A stretch of DNA of 64,000 bases from Siphonodentalium dalli (lineage: Eukaryota; Mollusca; Scaphopoda; Gadilida; Siphonodentaliidae). Where the stretch lies: NCBI GenBank assembly GCA_032622095.1, contig CP136068.1, positions 115,739,509 through 115,803,508 of the forward strand, in the 5' to 3' direction. The position numbers were made by a program, and so were the translations under genes. Shown in pieces: positions 45,960 to 57,463 of the stretch (its first letter is position 1; each line of letters opens with the position of its first letter). The notes under the pieces were generated by a model. The model was not told the origin of the DNA. It did no database searches and was given only the letters and a program-made list of their open reading frames with translations.

Positions 45960-47660
45960 AAATATATAAATACTAGCTGGTGGGCCCGGCTGTTTCCCCT
46001 CTGCTTTCGTCGAAAGGAGCGATTTGACCTTGAATTGACCATTTTGAAGGTCAATGTTAGGTCGGGGTGCCGATTTGACCCGTCCAAAACACTCCCCGGA
46101 CAAAAGACCCCTATGTATAAAATTTCCCCGATCGAAAACACTCCCCGGACAAAAGTATCCCTTGGTATCAAATGTCATCGAAATCAGTCCGTTTTACCCG
46201 ATTTGACCTTGAATTGACCATTTTGAAGGTCAAGGTCAGGTCGGGATCACGATTTGACTCGTCAAAAACACTCCCCGGACAAAAAATTTCCCTAGGTATC
46301 ATATTTCGAAATCCGTCCGGCAGTTTTCCCGGCCATTGCTAACAGACAGACAAACAGACAGACAGAATTCCCAACATATATAGTACTAGAAGGTGACCCG
46401 ACTTCGTCCGGGCTTTGACCTTGAATTGTCCATTTTGAAGGTCAAGGTCAAGTGGGGTCACGATTTGACCAGTCCAAAAACACTGCCCGGAAAAAAGTAC
46501 CCGACAAACGTGCCCGTCGAAATCCATCCGGTTTTACCCGATTTGACCTTGAATTGATCATTTTGAAGGTCGGTGGACAAAACTAACCCCACGTATCAAA
46601 TTTCGTCGAAATCCCATCAAAATTGGCGATTTGACCTTGAAGTTACCCAATTTCAAGGTCAAGGTCACGTCGCACGGGCAAATGAATATGCTTATGAGAC
46701 TCGCCATAAGAAAGTACCCCCACATACCAAGTTTCATCGAAATCCCGTGATATTCGGGCGTTTGACCTTGAAATTACCCGATTTCAAGGTCACGTCGCAC
46801 GGACAAATTAATACGCCTATGTTCGTCCCCGATCGAAAATACCCCCACATACCAAGTTTCATCGAAATCGGCTGGGCCATTTTCGAGTCCATCGATTACA
46901 CACACACACACAGACAGATACACACAGAGATCTTTCAAAATATATAATAGACTAGCAGGTGGACCCGACTTCGTCCGGGCTGTTTCCCCTCTGCTTTTCG
47001 GCGAATTGCGCGATTTGACCTTGAATTGTCCATTTTGAAGGTCAAGGTGAGGTGGGGTCACGATTTGACTTCGTCCGGGCTGTTTCCCCTCTGCTTTTCG
47101 GCGAATTGCGCGATTTGACCTTGAATTGTCCATGATTTGACCTTGAATTGGTCCGGGCTGTTTCCCCTCTGCTTTTCGGCGAATTGCGCGATTTAACCTT
47201 GAATTGTCAATTTTGAAGGTCAAGGTCAGGTGGGGTCACGATTTGACCAGTCCAAAACACTACCCGGACAAAAGTACCCGACAAAAGTACCCGTCGAAAT
47301 CCATCCGGTTTTACCCGATTTGACCTCGAATTGATCATTTTGAAGGTCAAGGTCAGGTCGGGTTCAGGACCGGGCTGTTTCCCCTCTGATTTTCGGCGAA
47401 TTGCGCGATTTGAACTTGAATTGTCCATTTTGAAGGTCAAGGTCAGGTGGGGTCACGATTTGACCCGTCCAAAACACTGCCCGGACAAAAGTACCCGACA
47501 AAAGTACCCGTCGAAATGCATCCGGTTTTACCAGATTTGTTCTTGAATTGATCAATTTTGAAGGTCAAGGTCAGGTCGGGGTCACGATTTGACCCGTCCA
47601 AAACACTCAGTTTACAAAAGTAACCCTATGTATAAACATTCGTCGAAATCCCATAAAAAT
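45960..47660 (+). repeat. Chain block 1: family A elements in tandem
   Basis: At least three units follow one another. Heads read GGTGACCCGACTTCGTCCGG or GGTGGACCCGACTTCGTCCG. Bodies carry repeated TGACCTTGAATTGACCATTT and TGAAGGTCAAGGTCAGGTCG lines. Tails carry CAAATTTCGTCGAAATCC, then CAGACAGACA or CACACACA runs, then AAAATATATAATAGACTAG. Unit ends lie at about 46390 and 46953. At 47055-47180 a head segment is repeated three times. No protein-coding sense is apparent; the frames here are repeat translations. Confidence 0.8.
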
Positions 47661-47704
47661 GATAATATGCAAGGCATATAGAACGACCCCGTCATAATAG
47701 TAAG
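47659..47704 (+). repeat. Direct repeat A, copy 1 (left of zinc-finger unit)
   Basis: AATGATAATATGCAAGGCAT, then AGAACGACCCCGTCATAATA matches 48886-48936, where it forms the end of the zinc-finger frame. Confidence 0.75.
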
Positions 47705-47957
47705 AATTATATTTTTATTGAATACGGGTGCTTTACATAATCATTATGATATAGTTAAACATTTATAAATGAACACCATGGATATGAAGTGGGAAGTAGT
47801 AATCATAAACATCGTATTGGCTGCTGACTTCAGAAAAGATCAACACTTCGCTGCATTTACATGTAAAACTTGATGTGACATTATAATTAACCCAGATTAC
47901 ATGTGTATGAGCACGGATTATACGCTCAATCAATACATCAATCAATATATGAATAGT

Positions 47958-48373
47958 CTATAGTGAGGTGAAATCAGTTGTCCGCGAAGACGACATGACA
48001 CGTTCAGTCATGTCTGGATTCTGGCCCGCAGAGACAAATGACGCTTTGACGTCATTACGTCGTAACTGCCTTCATTTTGTTAAAAAATGAAACTGATCTA
48101 ATATGAACCTATGTATGACATATTCATAATAACTTACTGCTTATAAATAAATAAATACATCAGTTGTCCATTGCCACATATCAGAAGTTGTGAAGTTGTG
48201 AAAATTCCTTTTAAAACTGATTCCGCGATTTTGTGAAACCACTGCCGGAAGTCACGTGATTTTCTCACCAAAATGTGGAGTGAATAAAAATTTCTCCTTC
48301 ACGGTATACTGTAATTTATGTGTGACGTCACAAGTACGCACGCCCGCCTGTTACCTATACACGACCCGAGCTC
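47958..48373 (+). repeat. Direct repeat B, copy 1
   Basis: This block of about 415 bp matches 49119-49520 (copy 2) in the same orientation and order: GACATGACACGTTCAGTCAT, TTTGTGAAACCACTGCCGG, AAGTCACGTGATTTT, CACGGTATACTGTAATTTAT and GTGACGTCACAAGTACGC, ending at GAGCTC. GTGACGTCAC is a consensus CRE-type palindrome, present in both copies. Confidence 0.85.
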
Positions 48374-48395
48374 GGGCGCGCCGAGCGGGATCGTT

Positions 48396-48908
48396 ATGAG
48401 AATCCACACTGGAGATCGTCCGTATCAGTGTCATGTTTGTGATATGTCATTTACTCAGTCTAGTAGCCCGACAAGACACAAACAAACCCACGCAGGAAAT
48501 CAACCGTACGGATGTGAGGTATGTGGTAAATCATTTACTCTAATTAGATATCTCACTGTGCACATGAGAATCCACACTGGAGATCGTCCGTATCAGTGTC
48601 ATGTTTGTGATATGTCATTTACTCAGTCTAGTAGCCTGACAAGATACAAACAAACCCACGCAGGAAATCAACCGTGCGGATGTGAGGTATGTGGTAAATC
48701 ATTTACTCTAATTAGATATCTCACTGTGCATATGAGAATCCACACTGGAGAGCGTCCGTATCAGTGTGATATGTGTGAGAAATCGTTCGCTGACGCAAGT
48801 TCTCTAACGAAACACAAGCGGATACACACATATCAATGCGAATCTGAATCTGAATCTTGTACGGCACAGTATCCTTTCAGACGTAATATGATAATATGCA
48901 AGGCATAA
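48396..48908 (+). CDS. C2H2 zinc-finger protein (short, possibly a fragment)
   Basis: From ATG at 48396 the frame encodes MRIHTGDRPYQ (tail of a finger and linker) and five C2H2 fingers of 28-residue period: CHVC...HKQTH, CEVC...HMRIH, CHVC...YKQTH, CEVC...HMRIH and CDMC...HKRIH, joined by TGDRPY, AGNQPY and TGERPY linkers. Fingers 1-2 and 3-4 are a tandem duplication with a 168-bp period (48396 and 48564). Finger 3 has Tyr for the first zinc-binding His, so it probably cannot bind zinc. The frame stays open upstream to 48318, but that part lies in direct repeat B and has no finger, so I start at 48396. DNA binding in the nucleus is expected if expressed. It ends in direct repeat A copy 2. 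Confidence 0.75.
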   Translation: MRIHTGDRPYQCHVCDMSFTQSSSPTRHKQTHAGNQPYGCEVCGKSFTLIRYLTVHMRIHTGDRPYQCHVCDMSFTQSSSLTRYKQTHAGNQPCGCEVCGKSFTLIRYLTVHMRIHTGERPYQCDMCEKSFADASSLTKHKRIHTYQCESESESCTAQYPFRRNMIICKA

Positions 48909-48936
48909 TATAGAACGACCCCGGCATAATAGTAAC
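48886..48936 (+). repeat. Direct repeat A, copy 2
   Basis: ATGATAATATGCAAGGCATA and AGAACGACCCCGGCATAATA repeat 47659-47704, with an extra ATA. It contains the last codons (MIICKA) and stop of the zinc-finger frame. Confidence 0.75.
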
Positions 48937-49118
48937 ACGACGGACAATGCGAAGCATCGTGCAAATAGTCGGGGGACTATTTGCATATATATTATAGGCC
49001 TATACACATTTCAGCGACGCGAATGCTTGATTAATAATGCAGATCGTTTTGGATGCCATTGGACTTCGATAATTATATATGCCTTAATACAGCCTATTGG
49101 CCTTTGATAATAAAAGCC
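48937..49118. other. Spacer between direct repeats, nothing seen
   Basis: Contains GCAAATAGTCGGGGGACTATTTGC, a short hairpin at 48961-48984, and AT-rich sequence unlike the corresponding part of the left unit (47705-47957). Confidence 0.5.
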
Positions 49119-49520
49119 TCTATAGTGCAATTAGCGACGACGACATGACACGTTCAGTCATGACTAGATTCTGGCCGCAGAGACAAATGACGTTTTGCCG
49201 TCATGACGCCGTAACTACCTTCAGTTAGCTAACAAATGAAACTGATCTAATATGAACCTTTGCAGGACATATTCATAACAACATACTGTTTATAAATAAA
49301 TAAAAACCTCAGTTGTCCATTACCACATATCGGAAGTTGCGAAGTAGCAAATTCGTTTCATTACTGATTCCGTGAATTTGTGAAACCACTGCCGGAAGTC
49401 ACGTGATTTTTTCGCAAAAATGTTGTGTGAATAATTTTTTTTCCTTCACGGTATACTGTAATTTATGTGTGACGTCACAAGTACGCGCGCCCACCTGTTA
49501 CCTATACACGACACGAGCTC
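49119..49520 (+). repeat. Direct repeat B, copy 2
   Basis: Same as 47958-48373 up to GAGCTC, after which a chain element tail begins abruptly (AAAATCCCGTGATA) instead of the zinc-finger exon. Confidence 0.85.
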
Positions 49521-51113
49521 AAAATCCCGTGATACTCGGGCGTTTGACCGGTAATGACCCGATTTCAAGGTCACGTCGCACGGGAAAATGAATAGGCCTA
49601 TGCCACTCCCCGGCCGAAAGTAACCCCACATACCAAGTTTAATCGAAATCGGCTCGGCCGTTTTCGAGTCCATCGCGAACAGACAGACACACACACAGAC
49701 AGATTTCCCAAAATATATAATACTAGAAGGTGACCCGACTTCGTCCGGGCTTTGACCTTGAATTGTCCATTTTGAAGGTCAAGGTCAAGTGGGGTCACGA
49801 TTTGACCAGTCCAAAAACACTGCCCGGACAAAAGTACCCGACAAACGAGCCCGTCGAAATCCATCCGGTTTTACCCGATTTGACCTTGAATTGATCATTA
49901 TGAAGGTCAAGGTCTGGTCGGGGTCACGATTGGACCCGTCCAAAACAATCAGTGGACAAAAGTAACCCCACGTATCAAATTTCGTCGAAATCCCATCAAA
50001 ATTGGCGATTTGACCTTGAAGTTACCCGATTTCAAGGTCAAGGTCACGCCGCACGGGCAAATGAATATGCTTATGAGACTCGCCATAAGAAAGTACCCCC
50101 ACATACCAAGTTTCGTCGAAATCCCGTGATATTCGGGCGTTTGACCTTGAAATGACCCGATTTCAAGGTCAAGGTCATGTCGCACGGACAAATTAATATG
50201 CCTATGTTCGTCTCCGGCCGAAAATACCGCCACATACCAAGATTCATCGAAATCGGGTGGGCCGTTTTCGAGTTCATCGCGAACACACAGACACACAGAC
50301 ACACAGACAGACACACAGACACACAGATCTTCCAAAATATATAATAGACTAGCAGGTGGACCCGACTTCGTCCGGCTGTTTCCCCTCTGCTTTTCGGCGA
50401 ATTGCGCGATTTGACCTCGAATTGATCATTTTGAAGGTCAAGGTCAGGAGGGGTCACGATTTTACCGGTTCAAAACACTGCCCGGACAAAAGTACCCGTC
50501 GAAATCCATCCGGTTTTACCCGATTTAGAGAGTGAAGGTCACTCGAAGGTCAATGTCACGCCGCACGGGCATCCGGGTGTGACGAAATTGCTCAGCGCTT
50601 CATACTACCCGTTTCCACCAAATTCGGGGGAAATCGGCTCGGCGGATCCCGACATATAAGTTCAAGGTCACTCGGAGGTCGAGGTCACGCCGCGCCTACA
50701 GACAGACATGCCCGTGTTACTCCTGTGGTCAACCTACACCAACACCCCAAAAATGGGAGAAATTGGCCCAGCGGATCCCGAGATACGGTTTAAAGGTCAT
50801 TTGAAATATCAAGGTCACGCCGCACGGGCATCCGGACGCGACGAAATGGCTCGGCGCCCCACACTGCCCGCACATACCAAATTTGGTCCAAATCGGCCCA
50901 GCAGGAGCCGAGATACAGGTTGAAGGTCACCAGTTTGAAGGTCAATGTCACGCCGCACGGACAAATGGACGGGCCCATGTTCGTTCCCGTGTCGAATTAC
51001 GTGTCCGTACCAAGTTTTGTCGAAATCGGTCCAGCCGTGTTCGAGTCCATCGCGAACACACACACACACAAACACACAGATCTTGCAAAATATATAATAG
51101 ACTAGCAGGTTAG
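49521..51113 (+). repeat. Chain block 2: family A elements in tandem
   Basis: Unit ends occur at about 49734, 50349 and 51110, each with CAGACA or ACACAC runs, AAAATATATAATA and ACTAG, followed at once by the next head (AAGGTGACCCGACTTCGTCC, CAGGTGGACCCGACTTCGTC). The last unit has longer lines of the type CAAGGTCACGCCGCACGGGC. Confidence 0.8.
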
Positions 51114-53333
51114 CCCGCCACTGGCGGCAATCGTCAGAAACATGACAATTTTTAAGTTTTAATTAAAAAAAATTCAATTTGTTTTTTTTCAATGAGTTAA
51201 TTGTGCCTTTTTAATTTTTCGTCTCATGGCTTTGTTCGAAAAAGCAATTGCAACAGCTTCCAAGACACGTATGCTGCACCTAGGTGTACAATTTCGTCGA
51301 AATCAGCGAGTTTTACCCGATTTGACCTTGAATTGATCAGTAGGCTTCAATATTCGACACGGAAATTGACTGCCGTGGGCCACGGACTGCCGTAACAGTT
51401 GATAACATGTTCACATTCGGCGGATCGGGCACTGCGGTCAGTCAAAAAACATAACGCGCACGCTATAACTCCGGTATCACTAACGTACGCGGCATTGGAA
51501 GGGTCAGGTTAACTTCCGCCTGGACCCACGTGGCGTGACGTAATTCACAACCACGTGTATTTACCTCGAAAGTGTTACAATTGCGCGACGGCGACACACA
51601 CAATGGCCCGATAATGGGCACACGTTCCCTTGCATTTCCCAGAAGATATTCATGGGGAGGTCAAGTGACCAATTTTGAAATTTGCTGGTCGCATTCGTCT
51701 GTATGTCTGAGGAATTCTCGGCTAGATATTGTTACCAACATGACATATTTAAATTAATCCCGCCGTGTACCCCATCACCAACGGCAACGCGACATGTGCT
51801 GCGTTCTAAAAATAGGTCGATTGCAGTGGATTCGTACAGATGACGAAATATGAGTGCGACAGATAATATTGTTTGATCGAAAGCATTTGAATTAATACGT
51901 CGCAAAACTCGCCTTGATGTTGGCTAATAGATATTTGTCCCTGCTAGGTGTTGGTAATGTCGTCACACAACACGCTCATGTCTGCATACAGTCGTACACG
52001 CACACGCCGAGACCCAGACGTAAGAATGACATTAGGCATATACACTCGTTATCAACTACAATGCGATAGGAACGCTCTTTAACTATCAACGCGATTAACC
52101 CCCGCCGTGCCTTTGCGGTGATTTTGGGAGTGGAGATGGTGCTCAGATCTTCTCCAAAACGCGACAACTACGGTGTTCGTGCATTTTTACCCTTATATGG
52201 GAAGTTTGAACTCAATCGAGCCAGCCGTTTTCGATTCTATGAAGTACACACACACACATATACGAAGTCTCAAAATTTATAGTACTAGCAGGTTAGCCCG
52301 CCACTGGCGGCATTCGTCCCATGGCTTTGTTTCAGAAACATGACATTTTTGTAATTATTTTGTTTTTATTTATTTTTGTTTTTTATTTTTGAATATGAAT
52401 TTAATGTTTTTTAAATTTAATATATTTTGTTTCTGAATTGTTTTTTTATTGTTAATTTTTTTTTAATTTTAAATTGTTTTAATTAAATTGTAAATTGTTT
52501 TAATTAATTTTTTTGTTTCTGGCGGAAAAATTTACCCGTAGAAATCCCCCCTTCCTAGGAACGACAGACAACGCATTCTTTGTTTCGTGAATTCTCTCTA
52601 CGATAACATTGCATTCAATTTAAAACAAACGCTTCCCGTCGGGAAATCTGTCTTCGGGTCGTTGTTGTTGGCATCACGGCTCCCCGAAAACTCTCACATT
52701 GCCGAAAACGTGTATTTAGTAATATCGTTGTTGTTGATATTTACGGCTTGGGGGCTATTTTCTTATTTAGCAAGTTTGAGCTCAATCGGTTAGAGTCTAT
52801 AAAGGACACACTCATATATATGACACTTCCCGTAGGTAGCAAGTTTGAGCTCAATCGGCATTCCCTGAAATTTCCCGTAGATTGGCAGATTCCAGTAGCT
52901 TTATAACGGTATATCTGGGGAGAAATCTGATGCTATATTCGTAATTATCTGGGATGATTTCGGTATATATCGAACTGTAAAAACAAAGCGCGCCATCCGT
53001 GCTCGCAGGGAATAAATTTCGAGCGATAACGTTTGCGTTCCCGTATAACTCTGCAGATGCGAATAACGTTGAATGGGAAACAGACGCTCTTTATAGAGAT
53101 GCGTCAAAAACAAACGCTCATTAAATAATCACTTGATTAACCCCCGCCGTGCCTTTGCGGTGATTTGAGATTGGAGAACGGGTGCTCTGAGCTTCTCTAA
53201 ACCGCGACCACGGTCGTGTCGGTGTGATATGACACTTACATAGGAAGTTTGAGCTCAATCTGTACACGCGTTTTGGATTCTATGAAGTACACACACATAT
53301 ACGAAGTCTCAAAATATATAGTATAGAAGACTA
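51114..53333 (+). repeat. Chain block 3: family B elements (GGTTAGCCCGCCACTGGCGG heads)
   Basis: Two units begin GGTTAGCCCGCCACTGGCGG at about 51108 and 52286. Both contain TTAACCCCCGCCGTGCCTTT followed by GCGGTGATTT (52096 and 53137), AAGTTTGARCTCAATC and CGATTCTATGAAGTACACAC, and end AGTCTCAAAATWTATAGTA. Dispersed repeat G copy 2 (52892-53012) is nested in the second unit. An AT-rich TTTTTATTTTTGAAT stretch fills 52340-52520. Confidence 0.75.
52892..53012 (+). repeat. Dispersed repeat G, copy 2
   Basis: Matches 10885-10994 in the same orientation. Confidence 0.75.
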
Positions 53334-55239
53334 GAAGGTGACCCGACTTCATCCGGGCTTTGACCTTGAATTGTTCATTCTGAAGGTCAAGGTCAAGTGG
53401 GGTCACGATTTGACCAGTCCAAAACACTGCCCGGACAAAAGTACCCGACAAACGTGCCCGTCGAAATCCATCCGGTTTTAGCCAATTTTACCTTGAATTG
53501 ATCATTTTGAAGGTCAAGGTCAGGTCGGGGTCACGATTTGACCCGTCCAAAACACTTAGTGGACAAAAGTATCCCTATGTATAAAATTTCGTCGAAATCC
53601 CATCAAAATTGGCGATTATACCTTGAATTGATTTCAAGGTCAAGGTCACGTCGCACGGGCAAATGAATATGCTTATGATACTCCTCATACGAAAGTACCC
53701 CCACATACCAAGTTTCATCGAAATCCCGTGATATTCGGGCATTTGACCTTGAAATGACCCGATTTCAAGGTCAAGGTCACGTCCCACGGGCAAATTAATA
53801 GGCCTATGCCACTCCCCGACTGAAGGTACCCCCACATACCAAGTTTCATCGAAATCCCGTGATATTCGGGCGTTTGACCTTGAAATGACCCGATTTCAAG
53901 GTCACGTCGCACGAGCAAATTAATAGGCCTATGTCACTCCCCGACCGAAAATACCCCCACATACCAAGTTTCATCGAAATCGGTTCAGTCATTTTCGAGT
54001 CCATCGATTACAGACAGACAGACACACAGACACACAGATCTTCCAAAATATATAATAGATATACTAGCAGGTGGCCCGACTTCGTCCGGGTTGACCTTTA
54101 ATTGACCACTTTGAAGGTCAAGGCCAGGTCGGAGTCACTATTTGACCCGTCCAAAACACTCCCCGGAAAAAATCACCCGTAGGTACAGGGGGGGGGGGTG
54201 AAAAAAAAATTCCGGCACGTATGCCGGGGTGGTTGGGTGATCAAAGCCACCAACAAGCAATTTTTTCCGCAACTAAAAAAAAAAATTCCTGCTTGTTTTT
54301 TAGTGTTTTGGCAATGAGTTGGGCTTCAAAACCACTTTGAATGAGAGAAATAATGTAATGCTAACTGGTAAACTGACTGCAGGCAGTTATCGTGTTGTAT
54401 TTTGTTGCAAATTTTGAAATCCAAGATGGCCGCTGGCAGCCATGTTTTTTTGACCGAATGACCTCAAAATGACTCATTCCTATTTACATGTCCATGTTAA
54501 CATCCATGATAAATAGTATGCACAGCAATTCATATACAGCTGTTTGCAGTGAATTTCCCCCCGCAAATCTCTGTTTTAGTGTTAAAAGGGGGGGTGGGTG
54601 TCAAAAAATGGTCGGAAAAAACTGCCGAAAACGGAAACAAATTTGGCGGTGGGGGTGGGTGGGTACAAAAAATTATCGAAAAGGAAAAAATGCCATATGT
54701 GCCTGAAATTTTTTTCCGACCCCACCCCCCCCCCCCCCCCCCCCCCCCTGGTAGGTATCAAATTTCGTCGAAATCCGTCTAGCAGTTTTCCCGGCCATAG
54801 CTAACAGACAAACAAACAGAAGTCCCAAAATATATATTAGATCATTTGTGGGTATCCGTTTCAAGGCGAAGTTCACCTCGGGCGGAAAAACTGACCCGAT
54901 GAAAATCTCCCCATTCTCAGGAACCCCTAAGTACGAACATAGACTTAAGAATCACACAGCACGCTCATGTCTGTACACAGACACAACACGCTCATGTCTG
55001 GACACATACACGACACTGCGGATACGAACGCTCTTTAACTATCACGCGATTAACCCATGAATCCGATTGCGGTGGCGGGGGATTGGATAATGAGTGCTCT
55101 GACGTTCTCAGAAGCGGTGCGATGACACTCCGTCTGGGATTTTACCCTTAGATAGGAAGTTTGGGCTCAATCCGTCCGGCAGTTTTCCCGGCCATAGCTA
55201 ACAGACAGACAGAAGTCCCAAAATATATATTAGACTAGC
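53334..55239 (+). repeat. Chain block 4: family A/B units with nested poly-G repeat P
   Basis: Unit ends lie at about 54065, 54840 and 55236 (AAAATATATATTAGACTAG type). Dispersed repeat P copy 2 (54180-54750), with a long C run at 54722-54748, is embedded between a family A head (54068-54185) and its tail (54750-54840). The piece 55025-55200 resembles family B (GATTAACCC, AAGTTTGGGCTCAATCCG). Confidence 0.75.
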
Positions 55240-55757
55240 TGGGTACCCGTCCAGACGGGGAAAGTCGTTGTATTGTTTTTTTTTCACCAACACCCCGAAA
55301 ATGGTGGAAATCGGCCCAGCGGATACCGAGATACAGGTTCAAGGTCATTTGAAAGGTCAAGGTCACGCCGCTATCCGTTGAAAATGTTTGGCTGCCCGAA
55401 CCATCCCTAACTACGAAATTTCATCCCGATCGTCCAATCGGATCCTGAGATAGAGAGTCATGGTCACTCGATAGCTCCACCCGTTTCCGAGATTTCGTCT
55501 GCGCATGCGCGAAGCTGACGTCGCACAGGCTCGGCGACCCAATAAAATTCGTATCCGGGGCAAGATACATTCACATAAAAAAATTCAAGTCGATAGCTCC
55601 ACCCGTTTCCGAGATCTCGTCTGTGCATGCGCGAATCGGGAGCCGCACGGGCTCGCCAATACGACAACGACGACCGCCTGGTCAAACTACACACACGTAC
55701 CAAGTTTCGTCCCGATCGGTCGAGAATCGTAGATTTGTATAAATGACAGACAGCCAC

Positions 55758-55791
<34 letters not shown>

Positions 55792-57228
55792 GGAGGTCTT
55801 CAAAATATATATGAGACTAGCCGATGAGCCCGACGTTGTCTGGGCTATTCAAAAACCAAATTTCAAGTCGATAGCTCCACCCGTTTCCGAGATCTGGTCT
55901 GCGCATGCGCGAAGCTGGCGTCGCACGGGCTCGGCGACCCGATAAAATTCGTATCCGGGGCAAGATACATTCACATAGCAAATTTCAAGTCGATAGCTCT
56001 ACCCGTTTCCGAGATCTCGTCTGCGCATGCGCGAAGCTGGTGTCGCATGGGCTCGGCGACCCGATAAAATTCGTATCCGGGGCAAGATACGTTCACATAC
56101 CAAATTTCAAGTCGATAGCTCCACCCGTTTCCGAGATCTGGTCTGCGCATGCGCGAAGCTTGCGTCACACGGGCTCGGCGACCCGATAAAAATCGTATCC
56201 GGGGCAAGACACATTCACATAGCAAATTTCAAGTCGATAGCTCCACCCGTTTCCGAGATCTCGTCTGCGCATGCGCGAAGCGGGCGCCGCACGGGCTCGC
56301 CAATACGACAACGACGACCGCCTGGTCAAACTACACACACGTACCAAGTTTCGTCCCGATCGGTCGAGAATCGTAGATTTGTATCAATGACAGACATACA
56401 TACAGACAGACAGACAGACAAACAGAGGTCTTCAATATATATATGAGACTAGCCGATGAGCCCGACGTTGTCCGGCGACGTTTTCCGGGCTATTCAAAAA
56501 CCAAATTTCAAGTCGATAGCTCTACCCGTTTCCGAGATCTCGTCTGCGCATGCGCTGCACGGGCGCCGCACGGGCTCACCAATACGACTTGGTCGACCGC
56601 CTGGTCAAACTACACACACGTACCAAGTTTCGTCCCGATTGGTCGAGAATCGTAGATGTGTATAAATGACAGACAAACATACGTACAGACAAACAAACAG
56701 AGGTCTTCAAAATATATATGAGACTAGCCGATGAGCCCGACGTTGTCTGGGCTATTCAAAAACCAAATTTCAAGTCGATAGCCCTACCTGTTTCCGAGAT
56801 CTGGTCTGCCCATGCGCGAAGCTGGCGTCGCACGGGCTCGTCGACCCGATAAAATTCGTATCCGGGGCAAGATACATTCACATAGCAAATTTCAAGTCGA
56901 TAGCTCTACCCGTTTCCGAGATCTCGTCTGCGCATGCGCGAAGCTGGTGTCGCACGGGCTCGGCGACCCGATAAAATTCGTATCCGGGGCAAGATACGTT
57001 CACATACCAAATTTCAAGTCGATAGCTCCACCCGTTTCCGAGATCTCGTCTGCGCATGCGCGAAGCGGGCGCCGCACGGGCTCGCCAATACGACAACGTC
57101 CACCGCCTGGTCAAACTACACACACGTACCAAGTTTCGTCCCGATCGGTAGAGAATCGTAGATTTGTATTAATGACAGACAAACAGACAGACAAACAGAC
57201 AGAGGTCTTCAAAATATATATGAGATTA
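55240..57228 (+). repeat. Chain block 5: family C/D elements with 122-bp tandem monomers
   Basis: Four units end at about 55816, 56450, 56725 and 57226 with GACAGACAGACAG, GGTCTTCAAAATATATATGA and GACTAG. Most begin CCGATGAGCCCGACGTTGTC and GGGCTATTCAAAAACC; the first has the head GGGTACCCGTCCAGACGGGG. Inside are 122-bp monomers (CGATAGCTCCACCCGTTTCC, GAGATCTCGTCTGCGCATGC, GACCCGATAAAATTCGTATC). The counts are about two, four, one and three per unit. Frames such as that starting at 55905 are monomer translations. Confidence 0.88.
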
Positions 57229-57463
57229 CCATACCGGGTAGATAGAACCATGGTTTATAAATAGCCTATTAGGCCTGTGAACACTTAGGTGCAAGGAGGG
57301 AATGAAATTATGCAAAACCATTGTGGTCTGATTCAAGGGGTGTTTTGATTATTTTATTCAAGGGGGTGATGCAAATGGAATTATGCAAAACCTGGTCTCT
57401 GGTTTGATTCAAGGGGGGGGGGTGCAGTTGGAATTATCAATGTGGACACCCCGCATCCCCCAA
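57229..57463 (+). repeat. Loose tandem repeat before E3
   Basis: GGAATTATGCAAAACC, TCTGATTCAAGGGGTG-like words recur three times over about 180 bp, with growing G runs near 57410-57421. Confidence 0.65.

Noticed and set aside
47958-49520. Repeats B as LTRs of a small retrotransposon carrying the zinc finger
   Set aside because: No TG...CA ends, primer-binding site, polypurine tract or target duplication seen, and repeat A breaks the LTR layout. Tandem duplication is simpler.
55464-57264. GC-rich frames rich in Arg/Ala on both strands (up to 150 codons)
   Set aside because: They are translations of the 122-bp monomers and element heads and repeat exactly with the monomer period.
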